Part shown: positions 1 through 5,405 of the stretch, piece by piece
Position numbering within the stretch: position 1 is the stretch's first letter
How the letters are laid out: each line of letters opens with the position of its first letter
Source of the DNA: JABSOG01 sp047617105
GTDB taxonomy: Bacteria; Pseudomonadota; Gammaproteobacteria; Enterobacterales; Alteromonadaceae
Direction of reading: 5' to 3'
Assembly (NCBI GenBank): GCA_047617105.1
Contig: JBLGCB010000326.1
Span: forward strand, 1 to 7,890
DNA length: 7,890 nucleotides
Position numbers and translations under genes: made by a program
The notes under the pieces: model-generated
What the model saw: only the letters and a program-made list of their open reading frames with translations
Database searches by the model: none
What the model was told of the DNA's origin: nothing

Positions 1-49
1 CAATCCAGCAATCTTCACTGCTATGACTAATAAAAGTCAGGTAACTCAT
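1..49 (-). CDS. TIR-domain protein, N-terminal fragment (runs off the window)
   Basis: Only the first 16 codons are visible; the gene continues beyond position 1. They read MSYLTFISHSSEDCWI. A short lead, a hydrophobic beta strand, then F-I-S-H-S-S-E-D and a Trp matches the start of bacterial TIR domains, where this segment forms the first strand and the loop near the NAD-binding site. Known bacterial TIR proteins are mostly NAD-cleaving or signalling components of anti-phage systems, or less often secreted effectors; which applies here cannot be seen. The ATG at 47-49 is preceded by AAGGAG (58-63 on the complement) with an 8-nt spacer, which strongly supports a real start. The gene is transcribed in the same direction as purU but lies 287 bp downstream of it, across two large hairpins, so it is probably a separate unit. 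The remaining domains are unknown. Confidence 0.6.
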   Translation of the reverse strand, partial: MSYLTFISHSSEDCWI

Positions 50-81
50 TTTCGCTTCTCCTTAACGATAGTCGCAATCCT

Positions 82-100
82 TGCCCAATAAAACAGGGCA
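82..100 (-). other. Small hairpin in the leader of the TIR gene
   Basis: TGCCC (82-86) and GGGCA (96-100) can pair around a 9-nt AT-rich loop. The element lies 18 nt upstream of the AAGGAG ribosome binding site of the TIR reading frame and has no following U-run. A role in translation control or transcript stability is possible but not shown; a 5-bp stem can also arise by chance. Confidence 0.3.
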
Positions 101-122
101 CAATTATTTATCTACTATAGTA

Positions 123-150
123 ATTCTAGCGGAGATTCTGAATAATGAAA
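123..150 (-). promoter_or_regulatory. Weak candidate sigma-70 promoter for the TIR gene
   Basis: On the minus strand, TAGAAT (123-128) resembles a -10 box and TTTCAT (145-150) a poor -35 box, with a 16-bp spacer. Start of transcription would fall near 116, giving a leader of about 65 nt before the ATG at 49. A perfect 10-bp palindrome, TACTATAGTA (113-122), abuts the -10 box and covers the presumed start, a position that would suit an operator. The -35 match is weak, so this is tentative. Confidence 0.25.
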
Positions 151-202
151 TAATTATTTGCGATATTTTTATGATCATCCACGATCTTCCGTCATAATTA
201 AG

Positions 203-235
203 CCAAATCAGACACAGTTACTGTGTCTAATTTGG
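203..235. repeat. 33-nt near-perfect inverted repeat (intergenic hairpin)
   Basis: The arms are CCAAAT-C-AGACACAG (203-217) and CTGTGTCT-A-ATTTGG (221-235), with a TTA loop. They pair over 14 of 15 positions with a single C/A mismatch. The second arm also pairs with a further CCAAAT at 237-242 (ATTTGG-A-CCAAAT), so two alternative folds exist. Neither strand has a proper T-run after the stem, so a classical intrinsic terminator is not well supported. It sits between the end of purU and the TIR gene. A REP-like dispersed palindrome or a Rho-independent structure of unusual type are both possible. Confidence 0.7.
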
Positions 236-256
236 ACCAAATGACCTTTATTGGTG

Positions 257-333
257 TAGCGTAGTGCCCGTCGAAATGCCGAACTTATGTGGAGCGCCAC
301 ATAAGTTCGACATTTCGACGATAACTAGCGTAG
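257..333. mobile_element. Possible miniature palindromic insertion with 8-bp flanking direct repeat
   Basis: The octamer TAGCGTAG occurs at 257-264 and again at 326-333, enclosing 61 bp that consist almost entirely of the long hairpin at 269-320. Direct repeats of 8 bp around a palindrome are what a target-site duplication of a MITE-like element would look like. Against this, the bases between the octamers and the stem (TGCC on the left, ATAAC on the right) are not mirror images, and no transposase is nearby. The direct repeat could be chance. Confidence 0.35.
269..320. repeat. 52-nt long hairpin with 24-nt arms just downstream of purU
   Basis: The left arm runs 269-292 and the right arm 297-320, around an AGCG loop. 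The stem is 10 bp (CGTCGAAATG with CATTTCGACG), one C/A mismatch, then 13 bp (CGAACTTATGTGG with CCACATAAGTTCG), so 23 of 24 positions pair. It begins 16 nt after the purU stop codon in the transcription direction. No T-run follows on either strand, so it is not a typical terminator, although a stem this strong would block 3' exonucleases and stabilise purU mRNA. The length and near-perfect symmetry suggest a palindromic mobile or REP-like element. Confidence 0.8.
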
Positions 334-336
334 ATA

Positions 337-1212
337 TCACCTAAACAAAACAGTCTTATTACCCTGAATAATAATCCGGTTTTCTAAATGGGCTTTAATC
401 GCCCGAGCCAATACAATGCGTTCGATATCAGCGCCAATACGGACCAAATCTTTAGGTGAACATTCGTGGGTAACACGTTCAACATCCTGGTCGATGATTG
501 GCCCTTCGTCCAAATCTGCGGTGGCGTAATGAGACGTCGCGCCAATCATTTTAACGCCGCGATCCCAAGCTCTGCGATAAGGGTTTGCGCCTTTAAAAGC
601 AGGCAGCATGGCATGGTGCACATTGATGACTTTGCCGCGACGCCGCTCGGTAAATTCCGCCGATAAAATCAACATATAACGGGCCAATATGGTCAAGTCT
701 ATATGATGCTTAACCAGCAGCGCGTCGACTTCTTGCTCTTGTCTGGCACGCTCTGCTTTTTGTGCTACTGGGTCGTCAAACTTCTTCACCGCACAGCAAT
801 AAAATGGAATACGAAATTTCTCGGCCACCGATTCAAGGTGAGGATGATTGCTGATGATCAGGGGGATCTCACATTGCAGTTCATTCTGCTCATGCCTGAC
901 CAACAAATCATATAAACAATGGGGGGTTTTAGTGACTAGAAGGGCCACTCTTTGCAGTTGATCAGAGTAATGCACCGACCAATTTAAATTCAGATTCTCA
1001 CCAACCTCGGCAAAATCGTCTTCCAACTCTTTTCTCGATGTGCTCAGGTGTTGTCCAGCCAATTTCAGGCGCATAAAATATTGATGTTCAACTACATCAA
1101 CATGCTCCTGACAATCGATGATATTAAGGCCCTTTTGGTAGAAAAAATGACTAATCTTAGACACCAAACCACATTTATCTTCACACTGGATCAAAAAAAC
1201 TATCGAGTCCAT
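337..1212 (-). CDS. purU: Formyltetrahydrofolate deformylase PurU
   Basis: This cytoplasmic enzyme hydrolyses 10-formyltetrahydrofolate to formate and tetrahydrofolate. It supplies formate for PurT-dependent purine synthesis and balances one-carbon pools. The 291-residue product is close to E. coli PurU (280). Residues about 1-80 form the N-terminal ACT domain, which in E. coli binds methionine and glycine as regulators. From about residue 87 comes the formyltransferase fold. The catalytic triad of this family is visible: Asn197 and His199 in INVHHAMLPAF, and Asp235 in DLDEGPII. The substrate-loop segment GANPYRRAWDRGVKMIGAT also matches PurU. The ATG at 1210-1212 begins the ACT strand directly (MDSIVFLIQ), with GAAGAG upstream as a modest ribosome binding site. 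It lies 102 bp downstream of dcp on the same strand but has its own -10 box, so it is probably transcribed separately. Nothing looks damaged. Confidence 0.95.
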   Translation of the reverse strand: MDSIVFLIQCEDKCGLVSKISHFFYQKGLNIIDCQEHVDVVEHQYFMRLKLAGQHLSTSRKELEDDFAEVGENLNLNWSVHYSDQLQRVALLVTKTPHCLYDLLVRHEQNELQCEIPLIISNHPHLESVAEKFRIPFYCCAVKKFDDPVAQKAERARQEQEVDALLVKHHIDLTILARYMLILSAEFTERRRGKVINVHHAMLPAFKGANPYRRAWDRGVKMIGATSHYATADLDEGPIIDQDVERVTHECSPKDLVRIGADIERIVLARAIKAHLENRIIIQGNKTVLFR

Positions 1213-1228
1213 TACTGCTCTTCAAATC

Positions 1229-1257
1229 ATTATAAAAGTGGCTTTATTTTGGCATAA
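1229..1257 (-). promoter_or_regulatory. Candidate promoter of purU
   Basis: The complement has a perfect TATAAT -10 box at 1229-1234. Seventeen bases upstream is TTATGC (1252-1257), a poor -35 box. The start of transcription would be about 10 nt before the purU ATG region, giving a very short leader. The perfect -10 supports use, but the weak -35 suggests an activator or a weak promoter. No PurR-like operator is recognised. Confidence 0.4.
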
Positions 1258-1271
1258 CGTCAGGTATTAAG

Positions 1272-1299
1272 ATAGCCCAACATTATCGTGTCGGGCTAT
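1272..1299 (-). terminator. Terminator-like hairpin after the dcp gene
   Basis: ATAGCCC (1272-1278) pairs with GGGCTAT (1293-1299). The stem extends inward through one G-T wobble and three more pairs to an 11-bp stem with a 6-nt loop. It begins 15 nt after the dcp stop codon in the transcription direction. The following bases are CTTAATACC, only a weak U tract, so termination may be partial or Rho-assisted. Confidence 0.4.
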
Positions 1300-1314
1300 G
1301 AGGGTATAGCAGGG

Positions 1315-3495
1315 TTAATTTTTGCTTGGCGCAAAACCACGATCGCGCATCAGAGCACCGATTTTGGCGTCCCGACCTCTAAAGGCTTGGTAAGCCTTAG
1401 CTGGATCAACTGAGTTGCGTATAGAAAACAAATGTTTAACCAAGTTTTCGCTGACCTCTTTATCATAAAAACCACCAGGTGCTTCGGCAAAAGCCTCGGC
1501 CGCATCAGAGGTCAATACATCCGCCCACAAATAACCGTAGTAACCCGCTGAATACGATTCCTGAGCGAAAATATGACCAAAGTGTGGCATTCTGTGACGC
1601 ATCACAATTTCATCCGGCATGTTCAGTTTGGCTAGGGTTTCACGTTCAAAGGTTTTGGCATCAAAGTTGGTCGGATCAGCAGTATGCACTTTCATGTCAA
1701 TCAAAGCAGAAGCGAGATACTCAGTGGTTTTATAACCTTGATTAAAGGTCGCGGCTTTTTTGATTTTATTGAGCAATGACTCGGGTATCGGTTGACCGGT
1801 TTTATGATGAACCAAATAATTTTTGGTCACTTCATCGGTGGATAACCAACGCTCTAGCAATTGTGACTGAAACTCGGTGTAATCGCGCACACCGCCGTTT
1901 AAGGTCGGATAGGCAACATTAGATGACAAGCCGTGCAACGCATGACCAAATTCATGGAAAAAGGTGGTCGCATCACTCCAAGAGACCAATACAGGGTCAC
2001 CCGCTTTGCCTTTTATAAAGTTGGAGTTGTTAGAGATAAGGGCGGTTTTTTTACCTTCAAATAATTCATGGCTACGATAAGCATTGGCCCACGCGCCAGA
2101 ACGTTTACCCGGACGGGCGAACGGGTCAAGATACCATAATCCAATATGTTCACCACTGGTTTTGTCGGTCACCTCCCACACTTTCACATCAGGATGATAG
2201 ACCGGCACTTTGCCCTCGGCCAACGCGGTGAAATTAAAATTGAACAGTCGTCCGGCAACATAAAACATCGCTTCACGCAGGTTATCTAATTGCAGATATT
2301 GCTTCACTTCATTAGAATCCAGCGCATATTTGTCTTTACGCACTTTTTCGCCGTAATACAGATAATCCCACGGTTCAATGGTGATGTTTTCGCCGGATTT
2401 GCGGGCAATAGTTGCCATATCAGCCACTTCTTCTTCAACCCTTTTTAATGCCTCAGGCCATACTTTTTCTAACAAGGCGATGGCGCGTTCTGGCGTTTTG
2501 GCCATGCGGTTGGCAATGCGCCACTGGGCAAAGTTTTCAAAACCAAGCAAATTAACCCTTTGCTCACGTAATTTAAGAATTTTGCCGATGATGGCGTTAT
2601 TATCATTGACATCTCCATGGTCACCACGGCTGTGATAACCACGCCATACTTGTTCTCGCAAAACCCGGTCTGTCGAGTAGGTCAAAAACGGCTCAACCGA
2701 CGAACGGGTATTGGTGATGGCATACTCGCCAGGTTTGCCCAGTTGTTTGGCGGTCGAGGCTGCGCCATTAATCAAGGTTTCGGGTAAACCACCCAATTGT
2801 GATTTACTCAGATACAACACGTATTTTTCTTCATCGGCTAACACATGATTAGAAAACTCGGTTTGTAACTGTGATAACTGGCGGTTCAAGTCGGCGTAAC
2901 GGGGTTTGTCTGCCGGGGTCAACGTAGCGCCGTTTTGCGAAAAGCTTTGATAGGTTAACTCAACGACCCGTCGTTGCGGTCCTGATAACATCTTCATTTC
3001 ATCACTGTGATAAACCGATTGCACTCGGTCGAATAGTGACTGGTTCTGATTGATTTTGGTGCGATGAGCAGATAATTTTGGCCCCATATCACCTTGTATC
3101 TGACGGAATTCAGGCGACGACATGCTACTGCGCCAGATGCCCCAATAGGTAAATAACCGGCCGATATCCCGACCGCTTCCCTCCAATGCAGCAATGGTAT
3201 TGTCAAAGGTTGGTTTTGCCGGATTGCTGGTAATGGCGTCGATTTCTTTGATGTGACGACTCATGGCCACCGCAAAAGCTGGTTTTATGAGCACCAGCGT
3301 CATTTGGTCAAATGCAGGCACCCCGCCAAATGGCCCTTGCCACTGTTGTAGTAATACGTTGTCTTGAACTGCAACCGCGGCACTACTGGCTGGTATTGCA
3401 GTTCCAGCACTGTTGGTCATTTGGGTATTATTAGTACAGGCACTAAGCAACAGCACCAAAGACAGTTGAGAGAGTTTAAATAATGGTTTGTTCAT
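1315..3495 (-). CDS. dcp: M3 family zinc metallopeptidase, Dcp-like lipoprotein
   Basis: A peptidyl-dipeptidase or oligopeptidase of family M3, which trims short peptides. The 726-residue protein starts with a lipoprotein signal peptide: MNKPLFKLSQ, a hydrophobic core, and the lipobox LSAC with lipidated Cys20. The residue after Cys is Thr, not Asp, so outer-membrane sorting is expected, facing the periplasm. A low-complexity linker rich in Ala, Ser, Thr and Asn (21-45) leads to the all-helical M3 body. The zinc site is HEFGH (His514, Glu515, His518), with third ligand Glu541 in RDYTEFQSQLLE. The family's substrate-binding segment is HFGHIFAQESYSAGYYGY (638-655). The spacing from His514 to Glu541 is 27 residues, slightly shorter than in classical thimet oligopeptidases. 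E. coli Dcp is cytoplasmic; this exported form is the version common in Alteromonadales and Xanthomonads. ATG at 3493-3495 with AGGA eight bases upstream. Exact specificity is inferred, so the symbol is by similarity only. Confidence 0.9.
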   Translation of the reverse strand: MNKPLFKLSQLSLVLLLSACTNNTQMTNSAGTAIPASSAAVAVQDNVLLQQWQGPFGGVPAFDQMTLVLIKPAFAVAMSRHIKEIDAITSNPAKPTFDNTIAALEGSGRDIGRLFTYWGIWRSSMSSPEFRQIQGDMGPKLSAHRTKINQNQSLFDRVQSVYHSDEMKMLSGPQRRVVELTYQSFSQNGATLTPADKPRYADLNRQLSQLQTEFSNHVLADEEKYVLYLSKSQLGGLPETLINGAASTAKQLGKPGEYAITNTRSSVEPFLTYSTDRVLREQVWRGYHSRGDHGDVNDNNAIIGKILKLREQRVNLLGFENFAQWRIANRMAKTPERAIALLEKVWPEALKRVEEEVADMATIARKSGENITIEPWDYLYYGEKVRKDKYALDSNEVKQYLQLDNLREAMFYVAGRLFNFNFTALAEGKVPVYHPDVKVWEVTDKTSGEHIGLWYLDPFARPGKRSGAWANAYRSHELFEGKKTALISNNSNFIKGKAGDPVLVSWSDATTFFHEFGHALHGLSSNVAYPTLNGGVRDYTEFQSQLLERWLSTDEVTKNYLVHHKTGQPIPESLLNKIKKAATFNQGYKTTEYLASALIDMKVHTADPTNFDAKTFERETLAKLNMPDEIVMRHRMPHFGHIFAQESYSAGYYGYLWADVLTSDAAEAFAEAPGGFYDKEVSENLVKHLFSIRNSVDPAKAYQAFRGRDAKIGALMRDRGFAPSKN

Positions 3496-3851
3496 GAAGT
3501 GGATCCTATGCGCTTACCGGAAGAAAGTTAACTAGGCCGGGACATTTTTCGAATAAGGTATTGTGCCTTGTTTATTAATGTCACTTTAAAAAAAATTGTA
3601 ACCAGAAGTTAATTGGGGTGGTAAGGAACCATGGCTCAAAAGCTTTTTAACTTGTGTCGTAAAAACCAAGGCAAGCTCTAATTTTTTTGTTAGTATTAAA
3701 GTAACATTAAATGATTCGTCGCTATCCGATCTTTGACAACTGGTTTTAAATCAATATGATGATTGCCAATTGGGCCAGCTTATACCATATTTAAATAAAG
3801 GCTTATCGACGACAACCTGCTGGTCACACGAAAACTCATAAAGGTAAATTT
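3496..3851. other. Divergent spacer between dcp and the pilZ gene
   Basis: This 356-bp stretch holds the dcp ribosome binding site (AGGA, 3504-3507 on the complement) and the pilZ promoter and leader on the other strand. The middle part (about 3540-3730) is AT-rich with several A and T tracts and shows no credible reading frame or strong hairpin. For dcp, GTGACA near 3585 on the complement is a possible -35 box, but no good -10 follows at the right distance, so no dcp promoter is assigned. Confidence 0.6.
3733..3760 (+). promoter_or_regulatory. Strong sigma-70 type promoter of the PilZ gene
   Basis: A perfect TTGACA -35 box (3733-3738) and TATGAT -10 box (3755-3760, five of six) are separated by 16 bp. 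Transcription would start near 3767, leaving a leader of about 85 nt before the ATG at 3852. The leader ends with AAGG (3841-3844), seven bases before the start codon. The palindrome CCAATTGG (3766-3773) sits over the presumed start point. Near-consensus boxes suggest constitutive housekeeping expression, not sigma-28 flagellar control. Confidence 0.7.
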
Positions 3852-4514
3852 ATGCCCTCTACTTTATCCGCTGCCAAAGGATTACCGCTACTACCTGTTA
3901 ATGCAGGTGTTGTTTTAGATGTTGTACGCTCAGCTGATTTAAAAGAAAAGTACAAATCGATTTGTATCGGGCTACAACCCAATCATGCGATGTTGTTCTC
4001 AATGCCCAGCTCTACCAACATTACCCACTCCGTTTTATTACAAGAAGGTAATATTGCCACCGTCAGAGGTATTTCTACTCAGGGCGAAGGTGCGATATTG
4101 GCGTTTAAAACCACCATCATTCGGGTATATGCCCCACCATTTCCCATGATAGCCACCACCATTCCAAAAAAAATCCAATTAAAGCTGATCAGAAATGAAC
4201 CCCGGTTTAGCCTCGACCTACCTGCCCGACTTAGTTATGGCGATATGAGTATCGAAGGTGGTGTTGAAGATATTTCGTGTAATGGTTGCTGTTTTTATTG
4301 CGATAAATTGACCGATGATTTATTGAATCAACAAGTCGAGGTATTACTTAATGACCCCTCGACCAAGCGTCAGTATCGATTAGCTGGTGAGATCAAAAAT
4401 ATCAGAAATACCAAAGCCAGTGACTTTTTAGGCATTGCATTTGACGAAGAATCACAAACGACGATTCAACAGTTATTGCAGGAGTTTATTTTGAAAGGGA
4501 GTCGGGATGTTTAG
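3852..4514 (+). CDS. PilZ-domain c-di-GMP receptor with YcgR-type N-terminal domain
   Basis: A cytoplasmic c-di-GMP effector; proteins of this layout (YcgR and relatives) act on flagellar motors or other surface functions when c-di-GMP rises. The 220-residue protein has an N-terminal YcgR-like beta domain (about 17-105), with the segment VRGISTQGEGAILAFKTTI typical of that module. The PilZ domain spans about 110-212. Both c-di-GMP motifs are intact: RxxxR as Arg114-Asn-Glu-Pro-Arg118, and D/NxSxxG as Asp140-Ile-Ser142-Cys-Asn-Gly145. The start is supported by AAGG seven bases upstream. It is shorter than E. coli YcgR (244 residues), chiefly at the ends. It stands alone behind its own promoter, with no flagellar gene in the window, so the output it controls is not known. 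Three Cys cluster at 143-150 (SCNGCCFYC), an unusual local enrichment just after the ligand motif. Confidence 0.88.
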   Translation: MPSTLSAAKGLPLLPVNAGVVLDVVRSADLKEKYKSICIGLQPNHAMLFSMPSSTNITHSVLLQEGNIATVRGISTQGEGAILAFKTTIIRVYAPPFPMIATTIPKKIQLKLIRNEPRFSLDLPARLSYGDMSIEGGVEDISCNGCCFYCDKLTDDLLNQQVEVLLNDPSTKRQYRLAGEIKNIRNTKASDFLGIAFDEESQTTIQQLLQEFILKGSRDV

Positions 4515-4574
4515 GGGGTAAAGTAGAATAGCTGGTCTATTAATTGATTGATTGCACAGAGGCTGTAATAGTCC

Positions 4575-4712
4575 CTACGACTTATAATTTTTCCGGATAA
4601 TTTCTAACATAGATCTAGTCATTATTGATTTTGAATGCTCTTTACCTAAAACTTTTTCAAATGTAATAAGCGCTAACTCACTATTAACATAATTTTTTAA
4701 ACTGATTGCGCA
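4575..4712 (-). pseudogene. Remnant of a tetratricopeptide-type protein (C-terminal fragment)
   Basis: An open stretch of 45 codons ends at TAG (4575-4577) and is bounded upstream by a TAA (4713-4715). It has no ATG, GTG or TTG at a sensible position with a ribosome binding site. It reads as protein: CAISLKNYVNSELALITF followed by EKVLGKEHSKSIMTRSML. The pattern E-K-V-L-G-K-E-H-x-x-(T/S)-(I/T) is the hallmark of the long bacterial and NB-ARC type tetratricopeptide repeats (helix, LGxEHP turn, helix). It begins 9 nt beyond the RloB stop and in the same frame, separated by TGA and then TAA. The likely reading is the 3' end of a lost gene left when the rloAB insert arrived or decayed. It could instead be chance similarity in a short AT-rich stretch. 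Confidence 0.35.
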
Positions 4713-4721
4713 TTAACCCGA

Positions 4722-5405
4722 TCAAACATCAGGCAATATCACCCTTATCAAATCTCCGACATTTGAACCCAGTTGATCAAGAATATCATCGCGCTTATTG
4801 GCAAAGTACTTTTCCTGTTCTAAAGCTCGCTTAATATTTTCAATCGTGACCAGTTCAGTATTAAACTTGCCAGTCTTTTTATTAAACCCGTTTGCTAATA
4901 CTTCACTAAGTTCTTTATCAATGTAGCGTCTTTTCTTCTTTTCAGTCACCCATTGGTTATCAAACAACTGTTGTTTATCATAGGATTCGATATCAACGGC
5001 ATGTAGTAACAGCCAAAACTCGAAGGTTGGATTTGTCACTGCCAGTGAATAATTTTTTTCTTCGCAAATAGGAATAATATCGATTAAATGAGCTTTACGG
5101 TGCTCTTTCTTTTCTCTATCGCAGACAATCCACATTTGGTCATAATCACGGTTATAATCATACTTATCTAAGATGTGGCGTTCCAAGTTATTTAGCACAT
5201 CTTGTGGGCTACTATTGTTATCTTCCTTTGGCACAACATCAACTTCTAATAGTGCTGGTATATATTCATTCAGTTTGCGCTTTATGGCACCAAAATACTC
5301 TGGTTCAGTCACTCTACCTTCGCAAGAAATAATGATGACTCTTTCTGGTTCTTGCATTCTTTGTGGGTAAGTTGGTTGATCAAACGTCCTGTATTTAAAT
5401 CCCAT
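4722..5405 (-). CDS. rloB: RloB/AbiLii family protein (putative abortive-infection effector)
   Basis: The 227-residue protein shows the RloB-family motifs in order. After a short basic N-terminus there is a beta strand and C-E-G-R-V-T-E-P-E-Y-F (residues 28-38), then MWIVCDREKKEHR (91-103), then TNPTFEFWLLLHAVD (124-138). The acidic Glu29 and Asp96/Glu98 placed after two strands recall the Toprim metal site of OLD-type nucleases; that fold link is an inference. Family members include AbiLii of the lactococcal AbiL phage-exclusion system and RloB of restriction-linked loci; biochemical activity is poorly known. The ATG at 5403-5405 is chosen over an upstream TTG at 5441, which lacks a ribosome binding site and would extend far into rloA; GGGAT precedes the ATG. 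The start overlaps the rloA stop by 11 nt, implying translational coupling and stoichiometric production with the ATPase. Family lengths are usually 200-230 residues, so it looks complete. Confidence 0.85.
   Translation of the reverse strand: MGFKYRTFDQPTYPQRMQEPERVIIISCEGRVTEPEYFGAIKRKLNEYIPALLEVDVVPKEDNNSSPQDVLNNLERHILDKYDYNRDYDQMWIVCDREKKEHRKAHLIDIIPICEEKNYSLAVTNPTFEFWLLLHAVDIESYDKQQLFDNQWVTEKKKRRYIDKELSEVLANGFNKKTGKFNTELVTIENIKRALEQEKYFANKRDDILDQLGSNVGDLIRVILPDV

Noticed and set aside
203..320. The two large hairpins as attC integron sites or ordinary terminators
   Set aside because: They lack the GTTRRRY/RYYYAAC core ends and the imperfect arms of attC, and no T-run follows either stem.
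466..1257. Plus-strand open frames opposite purU
   Set aside because: They are short, overlap a clearly real gene on the other strand, and show no domain pattern or ribosome binding site.
2378..2635. Plus-strand frame opposite dcp (and others at 1479 and inside rloA)
   Set aside because: They are antisense shadows of strongly supported genes, without independent coding signals.
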